DNA from: GWF2-30-66 sp042576225
GTDB taxonomy: Bacteria > Babelota > Babeliae > Babelales > Vermiphilaceae
Assembly: GCA_042576225.1 (NCBI GenBank)
Contig: JBHPCA010000009.1
Coordinates: forward strand, 1 to 40,111
Direction of reading: 5' to 3'
DNA: 40,111 bases
The notes below the pieces were generated by a model. It was not told the DNA's origin and searched no databases. It was given only the letters and a program-made list of their open reading frames with translations. The position numbers and the translations under genes are program-made. Position 1 is the first letter of the stretch, and every line of letters begins with the position of its first letter. Positions 16,192-25,000 of the stretch are shown piece by piece.

Positions 16192-16746
16192 ATGAAAAAA
16201 TCATTTTTCGTTTTTTTGAGTATGATATTTGTTGGTACTTCTTTTTGTATGCAAAAAGATTACTTGAAAAAAGAGTACCCATTTAAATCTAAAGCATACA
16301 TGTTGCAAAAAGCCATTGAATCAATAAGTCCAAATTCTGACTTCACAGAAAAAAAGTCGGACAAAAAAGAAAAATTAATTTTTTATCCCCATGAGCAAAA
16401 AGAGTATGCTTTTACCAAGGTTCCTGAAGAGTTGATAAAGATTTTACAGGTTAAAATAAAAAAATACAAAGATGGTAAGAGCAAAATAAAAATTTTGTAT
16501 AAAAGTACCACCCACAATACAGATCCCTTTGGGTTATTCTATAAGATTACTAAAAAGACATTTACTTTGGAAGACAAGGATATAAAGGGAGAAGATCTTA
16601 CGGCGTTGAAAAAAATATTGTTTAAAAAAGTGGACGCAACGAAGAAAAAAATAATGGATGAGTTGGCAAAAAAGTTTGGAAAAAAGCTGTACAAAAAAGT
16701 AAAAGATCCTAAATTTTCAGACGTGAAGATAATTACTGAAAAATAA
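16192..16746 (+). CDS. Small secreted lysine-rich protein, unknown function
   Basis: 184 residues, not recognised. A signal peptide (MKKSFFVFLSMIFVGTSFCMQ) ends near residue 20. The mature part is rich in Lys, with short strand-helix pattern: LIFYPHEQKEYAFTKVPEEL, then KIKILYKSTTH..FGLFYKITKKTFTLED, then a Lys-rich helix to the end. No membrane segment or repeat. AAGGAGA precedes the ATG, the promoter is at 16115-16144, and a terminator follows at 16778, so it is a single-gene transcript. Confidence 0.75.
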   Translation: MKKSFFVFLSMIFVGTSFCMQKDYLKKEYPFKSKAYMLQKAIESISPNSDFTEKKSDKKEKLIFYPHEQKEYAFTKVPEELIKILQVKIKKYKDGKSKIKILYKSTTHNTDPFGLFYKITKKTFTLEDKDIKGEDLTALKKILFKKVDATKKKIMDELAKKFGKKLYKKVKDPKFSDVKIITEK

Positions 16747-16777
16747 TTATTAATTTTGCCAAAAATATTTTCCAAAG

Positions 16778-16804
16778 AGCTGGTCCTTACGGGGCCAGCT
16801 TTTT
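16778..16804 (+). terminator. Intrinsic terminator after the small secreted protein
   Basis: AGCTGGTCC (16778-16786) pairs with GGGCCAGCT (16792-16800) including one G-T pair, and is followed by TTTTT. Confidence 0.85.
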
Positions 16805-16873
16805 AATTTGTGAATTGTGCCAATATGCTTCTGAGGTAAGGGAAAATAGCCCTCAAATTCAAATCTCGAATCT

Positions 16874-16904
16874 GACTATTTGAAAGTAGCACTTTCAAAT
16901 AGTC
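16874..16904. promoter_or_regulatory. Perfect 31-bp palindrome, distal operator candidate
   Basis: Two perfect 14-bp arms (GACTATTTGAAAGT / ACTTTCAAATAGTC) flank an AGC centre. There is no T-run, so it is not an intrinsic terminator. A degenerate copy (24 of 31 positions identical) lies with its centre 53 bp downstream and overlaps the promoter of the DUF4143 ATPase. Spacing of about five helical turns puts both on the same DNA face. Confidence 0.7.
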
Positions 16905-16924
16905 GAGAAAAAACCTAAAAAAGC

Positions 16925-16957
16925 TTGACTAATTTAAAGTAGTGGTTTATAATAGTC
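16925..16957 (+). promoter_or_regulatory. Promoter embedded in a second 31-bp palindrome
   Basis: TTGACT (16925-16930) and a perfect TATAAT (16948-16953) are separated by 17 bp, one of the best promoters in the window. The imperfect palindrome at 16927-16957 spans almost exactly this promoter, with 10 of 14 arm positions matching. A protein bound here would block RNA polymerase. The regulator is not identified; the downstream ATPase itself or an unlinked repressor could bind. Confidence 0.7.
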
Positions 16958-16997
16958 AGTAGATGCTAAGAAATTAAGTGATTTTAAGGAGAAATTG

Positions 16998-18182
16998 ATG
17001 TTTCCGAGAGATTTAGCTGAAACTTTAAAAAGATATGCAAAATTTCCAGTTGTCGCCCTTTTGGGGCCCAGACAGTCAGGAAAAACAACTTTGGTTCAAA
17101 ATGTTTTCCCAAAACACAAGTTTTTAAGCTTAGATAACGAGGTTACCCAAGTTTTTGCGCAAGAAGACCCGGAAGGTTTTTTATTGTCCAATGAGAATGA
17201 GCATGGGCTAATTTTGGATGAGTTTCAATATGCCCCAAAGCTTACAACATACATAAAGTTAGAGGCTGATAAAAAAAAGAGGCCGGGTTACTTTATTTTG
17301 ACAGGATCGCAAAATTTTTTAGTAAACAAAGCAATAACTGAATCTTTGGCTGGCAGAGTTGGCATTTTAAATCTTTTGCCATTTTCTAATCATGAGCTTT
17401 TAGAAAACAACTTAATCCCAGGGTCGGTAGCTGACGTAATGTTTACTGGTTTTTATCCAAGAATTTATTCAGATAATATTTTGCCGACAGAGTTTTATCC
17501 CTCTTACATTTTATCGTATATTCAACGAGATGTTGGGCAACTTATAAATCCAAAAAATATGGCAACCTTTCGCAGATTTGTTCAATTATGTGCCGGTAGA
17601 ATTGGTCAGCTGTGTAATGTTAATGCTTTGGCTTCTGAGACGGGCGTTTCTGCTCCAACGGTAAAAGCATGGCTTTCTATACTGGAGGCCAGCTATATTT
17701 TATTTTTTTTAGAACCACATTTTAAAAATTTTAATAAACGATTGGTTAAAACACCAAAGCTTTATTTTTTTGATACAGGATTAGCATGTTCGCTTTTAAG
17801 AATTGATTCTGCGAAAGAGTTAAGCAATTCGCATTTTCAGGGGGCTATTTTTGAATCTATGATAATTTCTGATTTTTATAAGCAATATTGCAATAGTGGA
17901 AAACGTCCGGCTCTTTATTTTTGGCGTGATGCGGGGGGGGCTCATGAAGTTGATTGTATTTTGGACCATGGGTCCAAACTTTATTCTGTTGAGGTAAAAG
18001 CTGGAAAAAGCATAGCAAGCGACTCTTTCCGCGGACTTGATTATTGGAATAATCTTGCTAAAGGCGATCCGAGTGATTCATATTTGATTTATGCAAATAA
18101 TGAAAGACAGATTAGAAAAAAGGGAAATGTTATTGGATGGAAGGACGCGAGTTCTTTAGTAACAGATATTTTGCAAAAGTAG
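16998..18182 (+). CDS. AAA-family ATPase with DUF4143 C-terminal domain (copy 1)
   Basis: 394 residues. The N-terminal P-loop domain (AAA_14) has Walker A LGPRQSGKTTL near 25 and Walker B GLILDEFQYAP near 76, followed by sensor-like ILTGSQNFLV near 105. The C-terminal DUF4143 part ends with VDCILDHGSKLYSVEVKAG, resembling a PD-(D/E)xK nuclease core (D...ExK). These widespread proteins have no settled role; links to nucleic-acid processing or defence have been suggested. ATG 16998 lies 6 nt after AAGGAG and is preferred over the TTG directly before it. Two palindromes, one covering its promoter, precede it, and clpB follows after 35 bp, perhaps on the same transcript. A second family member is at 34322-35674. 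Confidence 0.85.
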   Translation: MFPRDLAETLKRYAKFPVVALLGPRQSGKTTLVQNVFPKHKFLSLDNEVTQVFAQEDPEGFLLSNENEHGLILDEFQYAPKLTTYIKLEADKKKRPGYFILTGSQNFLVNKAITESLAGRVGILNLLPFSNHELLENNLIPGSVADVMFTGFYPRIYSDNILPTEFYPSYILSYIQRDVGQLINPKNMATFRRFVQLCAGRIGQLCNVNALASETGVSAPTVKAWLSILEASYILFFLEPHFKNFNKRLVKTPKLYFFDTGLACSLLRIDSAKELSNSHFQGAIFESMIISDFYKQYCNSGKRPALYFWRDAGGAHEVDCILDHGSKLYSVEVKAGKSIASDSFRGLDYWNNLAKGDPSDSYLIYANNERQIRKKGNVIGWKDASSLVTDILQK

Positions 18183-18217
18183 TAACTTAAAGTGGTCTGT
18201 AAAAATTGGGAATTTTT

Positions 18218-20809
18218 ATGAATAATGATTTATTTACAGATGCGGTGCAAGATTTGATAAATCAAAGTGCTGCAATTGCTAATGGGTATCAGCATGCGTC
18301 GCTTAAGCCAATTCACACTCTAGATGCGTGTTTGGATAATGATTTTTGTCGATCTTTTTTTGATGTATTTGATACGCCAACTTCAGAGCTTAAAGGTATT
18401 GTTGAAAATGAACTAAAAGCATTGCCAAAAGTAAGTGGTGCGCAGCTTGCCATTGACAGCTCTTTGCAAAGTTTTTTGCAAGCTTGTAAAAAAGAAGCAG
18501 ATGATTTGGGTGATACATATATTAGCCTAGAGCATTTATTGTTGCAGTGGGTTGCAACGCAGTATTTGCCAGAAGATGTGCGTGATTTTTTCTCACGATA
18601 TGGACTAAAGAGAAGTAACATATTGGAGCAGATGAATGTTATGAGAAAGGGGAAAAAGGTGGATAGTAAAAACGCAGAAAATAGATATCAAGTTTTAGAA
18701 AGATATTGCCAAAACATAACAAAGATGGCACGTGAGGGAAAACTTGATCCGGTAATAGGACGACATGAAGAAATCAGAAGAGTAATACAAATACTTTCCA
18801 GAAGAACGAAAAATAACCCTGTTTTAATTGGTGAACCAGGGGTTGGTAAAACGGCAATAGTTGAAGGCATTGCCCAAAGAATAGTAGATAATGATGTGCC
18901 AGAAAGTTTAAAAAATAAAAAAATATATTCGCTTGATTTAGGGCTTTTGATAGCTGGAGCAAAGTATCAAGGGGAATTTGAAAATAGACTTAAAGGCGTT
19001 TTAAAAGAGGTAGAAGAAAGTCAAGATAACATAATTTTGTTTATTGATGAGCTGCACATGCTCGTAGGTGCTGGTGCTACTGGTGGTGGCATGGACGCAT
19101 CGAACTTATTAAAACCTGCACTTGCAAGAGGGACTTTACATTGTATAGGTGCAACAACGATAGCTGAATATAAAAAATATATAGAAAAAGATGCAGCGTT
19201 AGAGCGTAGATTTCAAAAAGTTTTAGTTGAAGAGCCAACAGTTGAAGATGCTATTTCTATTATGAGGGGACTGCGAGAAAAATATGAGCTGCATCACGGT
19301 ATAAGAATAAAAGATCAGGCGTTGGTTGACGCAGTACTTCTTTCTGATAAAAATATTTCTGATAGATTTTTGCCAGACAAAGCAATAGATTTAGTTGATG
19401 AGGCTGCCTCCATGGTTAAAATGGCTATTGATTCGCAACCGGAGGAGATAGATAAACTTGATCGCAAAATTAGGCAGCTTGAGATAGAAAAAGTAGCGCT
19501 TAAAAAAGAAACTGGAGAAGTTATAAAATCTCGTCTTGAAAATCTTGAAAAAGAGCTTGCGCAACTGAAAGAGAAGCATAAAACTTTATATAACCAGTGG
19601 CAAACCCAAAAAGCCCCGCTTGAGAAAATTAACAAAATAAAAGAAGAGATTGGTTTTGCAAATATTGAGTATCAACAGGCAGAACGTGAAGGTGATTATG
19701 CAAAAGCATCTGAAATAAAATATGGCAAAATAGTAAAGCTTGAGAAAGAGTTGCAAAAACAACAAGAAAAACTAAAAAAAGTTGAGAAGACATTGGTCAA
19801 GCAGGATGTTGACGCGGATGACATTGCAATGGTTCTTGCTCGTTGGACAAAAATTCCGGTTGAGAAGTTGCAATCTTCAGAGACAGAAAAACTTCTTAAA
19901 ATGGAAAGTATTTTGCAAGAAAGAGTTATTGGTCAAGACGAGGCAGTAAAAAAAGTGTCTGAAGCTATTCAGATGCACAGAGCAGGACTTGCAGATCCAA
20001 ACAAGCCGATAGGTTCATTTTTATTTTTGGGACCTACCGGAGTGGGAAAAACAGAGGTTGCAAGAACATTGGCAGATTTTCTTTTTAATGATCCACATAG
20101 AATGGTGCGTATAGATATGTCAGAGTATATGGAAAGGCATTCTGTTGCGCGTTTGATTGGTGCTCCTCCGGGTTACGTTGGATATGAAGAAGGTGGCCAG
20201 TTGACCGAGCAGGTTCGCAGGCATCCGTATAGTGTTGTGCTTTTTGATGAGATAGAAAAAGCGCACAAAGAAGTGTTTAATATTTTCTTACAGATTCTTG
20301 ACGAGGGCAAATTAACTGATGGACAAGGCAGAACCGTTTCATTTAAAAATTGCATAATTATCATGACGTCTAATATTGGATCAGAAATATTGCTCAAAGC
20401 CCAGATGATTGACGATAAGATTGACGATGAGACAAAACAACAAGTTGAAAAATTATTACATAAGCATTTCAGGCCTGAGTTTTTAAACAGAATTGACGCA
20501 ATAGTCTTCTTTAAAAAGCTTTCACAATTTGATGTGGAAAAAATTGCGAAAATACAGTTGCATGATTTGCAAAAGCGACTTGCTGAGCGAAACAAAACTC
20601 TAGAGTTTACTGATAGGCTAGTAAAAGAGGTTGCAAAGCGAGGTTATAGCCAAGAATTTGGCGCAAGGCCGCTCAAAAGAGAGATACAAAATTTTGTTAT
20701 AGTACCGGTTTCTCAGTTTTTCTTGAGTAATCCTGATATTACTTCGATTAAGCTGGATGTTTCAGATGGTGTGCTTGAGATATTGAGTGAGAACGTGACG
20801 ATGAAATAA
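18218..20809 (+). CDS. clpB: ATP-dependent disaggregase ClpB (Hsp104 family)
   Basis: 863 residues, full length. ClpB is a hexameric ring that threads aggregated proteins with DnaK help. Domains in order: Clp N-domain to about 150 (HTLDACLDND, YISLEHLLLQWV), first AAA+ module with Walker A GEPGVGKTA near 205 and Walker B ILFIDELHMLVGAGA, the coiled-coil middle domain (about 405-525) that marks ClpB against ClpA/ClpC, then the second AAA+ module with GPTGVGKTEVA near 605 and VVLFDEIEKAHKEVF, and a C-terminal domain with GYSQEFGARPLKREI. No ClpP-binding loop motif is expected. ATG 18218 has GGGA 6 nt upstream; the in-frame TTG at 18206 has no site. It may be co-transcribed with the DUF4143 gene. 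Confidence 0.96.
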   Translation: MNNDLFTDAVQDLINQSAAIANGYQHASLKPIHTLDACLDNDFCRSFFDVFDTPTSELKGIVENELKALPKVSGAQLAIDSSLQSFLQACKKEADDLGDTYISLEHLLLQWVATQYLPEDVRDFFSRYGLKRSNILEQMNVMRKGKKVDSKNAENRYQVLERYCQNITKMAREGKLDPVIGRHEEIRRVIQILSRRTKNNPVLIGEPGVGKTAIVEGIAQRIVDNDVPESLKNKKIYSLDLGLLIAGAKYQGEFENRLKGVLKEVEESQDNIILFIDELHMLVGAGATGGGMDASNLLKPALARGTLHCIGATTIAEYKKYIEKDAALERRFQKVLVEEPTVEDAISIMRGLREKYELHHGIRIKDQALVDAVLLSDKNISDRFLPDKAIDLVDEAASMVKMAIDSQPEEIDKLDRKIRQLEIEKVALKKETGEVIKSRLENLEKELAQLKEKHKTLYNQWQTQKAPLEKINKIKEEIGFANIEYQQAEREGDYAKASEIKYGKIVKLEKELQKQQEKLKKVEKTLVKQDVDADDIAMVLARWTKIPVEKLQSSETEKLLKMESILQERVIGQDEAVKKVSEAIQMHRAGLADPNKPIGSFLFLGPTGVGKTEVARTLADFLFNDPHRMVRIDMSEYMERHSVARLIGAPPGYVGYEEGGQLTEQVRRHPYSVVLFDEIEKAHKEVFNIFLQILDEGKLTDGQGRTVSFKNCIIIMTSNIGSEILLKAQMIDDKIDDETKQQVEKLLHKHFRPEFLNRIDAIVFFKKLSQFDVEKIAKIQLHDLQKRLAERNKTLEFTDRLVKEVAKRGYSQEFGARPLKREIQNFVIVPVSQFFLSNPDITSIKLDVSDGVLEILSENVTMK

Positions 20810-20836
20810 AATATAGATATATTTTTTTAAAAAAAG

Positions 20837-20874
20837 ATTTTGCCACTACGTAACAAAATACGTAGTGGCAAAAT
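20837..20874. terminator. Terminator between clpB and the convergent secreted-protein gene
   Basis: A perfect 16-bp stem (ATTTTGCCACTACGTA / TACGTAGTGGCAAAAT) with loop ACAAAA. Read leftwards it is followed by CTTTTTTT, a canonical intrinsic terminator for the gene at 20910-21845. Rightwards, for clpB, the T-run is shorter. Confidence 0.85.
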
Positions 20875-20909
20875 TTAATCCAAGTAAATTAAGCTGCAGC
20901 AGCAAATCT

Positions 20910-21845
20910 TTATTCTACCCATGCGGTTCCACTCCAACCACGCACCTTGTCACCACTAGCCAGACCACTGAAAAATGCTAGTTGTCCAACAAAGTTGCCA
21001 GTAATGGTGTCAACGTCTGTAATGCTTTCATCTACAACAAGTAGTATTGGAGATTTAATTTCAGCGCATTGTGGAATAACAACTGTGCTTAAAAGAATAT
21101 CACTTGGGTCGGGAGCAATTGCTGGAGTTGCTGTGATGTTTATGTAGGGAAAGTCTTTAGATATTGCAACGACAACTGTTTTAGTGTCAGGGTCACTAGC
21201 GCTTGATACAAATTGTTCAACAAAGGTGCCCAATACGCCTGGTGTAGAGGATTTATAGATTTTAAACCCTTCATTTTCTTGTATGCTTTGGATTGTGAGG
21301 CCAATATATTGTGGTGCTGGGTCTGTTGCAAGAATTGCCGAAATGTCAAGTTGAACAAAGTTTGTTTCTGTAATTTCATTTGCTGGATTTGGGTTAGGGT
21401 CAGTTGCTCCGTAGATTCCAATTCCTTGTTCGCCTGAGCCGTCTCCAAAATTCTTATTGTAGAGTGTTAATGTTAATAGCGAACTTGTGGATATATTCCA
21501 ACCAGTTGCGATAATGGGTCCAAAATTTTCTGAGTCGCCTGTAGCTGGTGTGTTGGGTGGATAAAGATCTACGTTAAAAAATGCCTGAACATCTCCAACA
21601 AGGCACCCGTTACTACACTCGCAATTGCTTGTTGAATCTGGGAATGGAACACCATTGATTGGGCCATTGACATTTAGGGCTCCGCATATTGTTGTATTAT
21701 TTTTTATCAATAAATTAGACGCAGTTAACTTTTTGCAAACGCATACATTTCTTTTGAATTTTTTGCATTTTCTACAAAGAGTTACTGAAGATGTTAGCAT
21801 TAGCAGAAAAGCTAGAGCTTTAAAATAATTTCGTGAATGTTTCAT
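20910..21845 (-). CDS. Secreted Cys-rich protein with tail-fibre-like features, unknown function
   Basis: 311 residues. Signal peptide (MKHSRNYFKALAFLLMLTSS), then a Cys-rich N-terminal section (CRKCKKFKRNVCVCKK) and a short strand-turn stretch LTASNLLIKNNTTICGALNV, a pattern typical of repeated beta-elements in fibre proteins. The central part (about 90-220) looks like a beta-sandwich. The end, SGDKVRGWSGTAWVE, resembles C-termini of phage tail or surface fibre proteins. The start at ATG 21845 is preferred: AAAGGAG lies 10 nt upstream, while the TTG at 21854 is too close. It is divergent from the 1479-residue fibre-like protein, whose N-terminus is also Cys-rich after a leader. A surface or adhesive role is only a guess. 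Confidence 0.7.
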   Translation of the reverse strand: MKHSRNYFKALAFLLMLTSSVTLCRKCKKFKRNVCVCKKLTASNLLIKNNTTICGALNVNGPINGVPFPDSTSNCECSNGCLVGDVQAFFNVDLYPPNTPATGDSENFGPIIATGWNISTSSLLTLTLYNKNFGDGSGEQGIGIYGATDPNPNPANEITETNFVQLDISAILATDPAPQYIGLTIQSIQENEGFKIYKSSTPGVLGTFVEQFVSSASDPDTKTVVVAISKDFPYINITATPAIAPDPSDILLSTVVIPQCAEIKSPILLVVDESITDVDTITGNFVGQLAFFSGLASGDKVRGWSGTAWVE

Positions 21846-22082
21846 AAATACCAATCTCCTTTTGGTTATTATTAAAATAAATGAATTCTTATAATTTTTT
21901 CTTATTAGTTTATAGCATCGTAGCTATGTATATGCTCATAACAAGGTTAGAAAGTTTTTTTTATGAATGTCAAGTTAAATTGTTTTAAGAAAAAGTTTAA
22001 AGGTTGCAAAAAACATTTTATTGATAGAAGATAAATAATAAATAGGGTTAGTTTTGTTTATAAAAAACGGTAGAGGAGAATC

Positions 22083-25000
22083 ATGAATCGTAAGTTGTCG
22101 TTGTTTTTTCTAGTTTTGCTTTTTGTTCCAACTTTGTTAGCTCGTAAGCCAAAAAATAAAGTTTTTAAAAATGCTTGTATTTTGAATGCTTTAAGATCTT
22201 GGGCGGTTTGTTCAAGTTTTGCTAAGGTTTGCGGGATTCTTGAGCTTAACAAAATTAAAAAAGGTGATGGGGTTGTCAGTTGGCCTTCTGAGGTAGGGCC
22301 TGAAGGCACATTTTTAGGAAGTGATGGCGACGGAAATCTTGTTTATGCAACGCCTTCTGGTGCTGGAAATGTATCCACAGCCTATTTATTTGGTAGTAAT
22401 AATGCTCTCTTAACAACCGATCTTCCAAATGGATCTAGTAATGTTAAAGAGACAAGTGTGTTTTTGGATGGAAGTAACAATATTTCAGGGGTAAATTCGT
22501 TAACCGCAAATACAGTAAATGCAAATCTTAACGGTAACGCAACAAGTGCAACGAATTTTTCAGGACCTTTGAGTGGCGATGTTACAGGGGGCCAAGGTGC
22601 TACGGTAGTCAGTTTAGTTGGTGGGCAGACGGCCATTAACGTTGCTTCGGCCACGGTAGCAGCCAATGCAGCTACAAGTACAAATACTCCAAATACTATT
22701 GTGAGGCGGGATGGTTCGGGTGATTTTACAGCAAATACCATTACTGCGGATCTAACGGGCGATGTTGTAGGAAACCTAAGTGGAAATGCAACGACTGCTA
22801 CAAGTGCAACAACAGCTACAAACTTTACTGGTTCGTTAGTTGGGGATGTAATTGGTATACAGGGTGCAACAGTTGTTGCAAATGTTGCTGGTCAAACTGC
22901 TGCTAATGTTGCAGCTGCTACGGTTTTGGCTAATAATGCAACAAGTTCAAATACTGCAAGTGCAATTGTTAGGCGTGATGGTTCTGGAAACTTTAGTGCG
23001 GGGACAATAACAGCTAACTTGGTTGGTAATGTTACTGGTAATTTAACTGGAAACGCAGATACTGCAACAAGTGCGACAACAGCCGGTACAGCGATAAATT
23101 TTTCAGGTGCTTTGGCCGGTGATGTTATTGGAAACCAAACTACAACGACGGTGGCTCTGGTTGGTGGGCAAACTGCTGCAAGTGTTGCAGCTGCTACAGT
23201 GCTTGCCAATAACGCGACAAGTAATAATACAGCAAATACGATTGTAAGAAGAGATGCGTCAGGTAATTTTACAACAAATATGATTACCATCAATGGAACT
23301 GTTTCAAATCCTAATGATGTGACAACTAAGGCATATGTAGATGCTGCTGCCTCAACGGGAATTGTTCCAAAAGATCCTGCGGTTGTTGTTGGTACAATTA
23401 ATGTAGCATTGTCAGGTACGCAAACAATTGATGGGGTACCTCTTGGCGTTGATGATAGAGTTTTGCTGGTGAGTCAAAATAATCAGATAGAAAATGGACT
23501 TTGGTTGGTTAAATCTTTAGATTGGGAAAGGCCTGCAGACTTTGCTTTAGGAGATGCTGCTCAAGAAGCGTATGTATTAATTACTTCAGGAAATACTAAT
23601 GCTGGTTCAAGTTGGTTGTGTGATACTCCGTTGGCTGTTATTGATACAAATGTTATTACATTTGTGCAATTTTCTCTAGCTGGACAAACAACGGGTGCTA
23701 ACGTGGGAACAGGTGATGGTAAAGTATTTAAGGATAAAACTGGAGTTACGCTTAACTTTAAATCTATTGCTGCGGGTACACATATGTCAGTTGTAAATAA
23801 TACAGATGATGTAAGTATTGCAACGGATGCAACAAGTGCCAATACGCCAAGTACAATTGTTTCTCGTGATGTTACTGGAACTATAGCTGCAAGCTTGACT
23901 GGTGCTGCATCATTGAATGTGCTTAAGGCCGGTGATACTATGTCCGGCAATCTTAATATGGCTAGTCAGTCACAAGTTCGTTTGCAAGATACCTCAGGTG
24001 GAGAGTATGTAGGTTTGCGTGCGCCATCGGCAGTTGGTGCAAGCTACACGCTGGACTTGCCTTCCGGTGCGCCTTCTGCAGGGCAATATTTGCAAGCTTT
24101 ATCACCTTCTGCTACTCAGTGGAGTATAATTGATGCTCCGCCAGCATCAACAAAAACATTTTATGTTACAAAGGCAGGTAGTGATAGTAATAACGGTTCC
24201 TTCTCAGAGCCATTTTTAACGGTTAAGCATGCGGTAAGCCAGGCTAATCTTGTCTCTTCTCTTTCAAACCCTGTTGCTGTTAATGTTGGGCCAGGAATTT
24301 TTGTGGAAGATAATTCTGGCGGGCCTATAGCAATAACTTCTGACGGAATTACGATTTGTGGAACTTCTTTGGAGAGTACGACAATAGAGGCTTTAACGAT
24401 TTCTAATAACCTTTTTAGTATTGTTGTGCCAAATATAGAATTTCACAATCTTACTCTGCAATCAAGTGTTGGTTCTACGGCAAGTGCAATTTCGATGAAT
24501 GTTTCTTCTTCCGGAAAAACAAGGTTTGATTCGATAGGGATTTTTTTATTTCAAACAGGTCTTGATTTAAGTAGTTCTTCAGTAACTCCTCCTGATGCAT
24601 TTTTGAATAATATTCAGTGTGCTGAGAATGGAACTTGCTTTACGATTAATAATTTTCATGTAATTTTATTGGGTTCGACTTTAATTGGTGTGGAGTCTGG
24701 CTCTCCTGCTAACACCGGAATAACTGTAACAGGGAGTGATGCGGCTTTACATGTTCTTAGCAGCGCTTTCGAATCTCTTGAAACAGGAATTTTGGTTACA
24801 GGTGGATCACATGCGCATCTTATTGGTTTAGATCTTGATTCTATAGAAAATGGTATTGTTGTTTCAGGACATGCAAAAGTGCAACTTATTGGATCAAGCT
24901 TTGTGCTAAATAATTCTGATACGACCAATATTTATGTAACAGGGGCTGGGTCAAAGATTTATATTGAGGGATGTCTTTTTGATTGCGAAGATGCGGATGA

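Noticed and set aside
16874..16957. Palindromes as the start of a CRISPR array or as a terminator
   Set aside because: There are only two copies, 53 bp apart, with no regular spacers, no T-run and no cas genes; the second covers a promoter.
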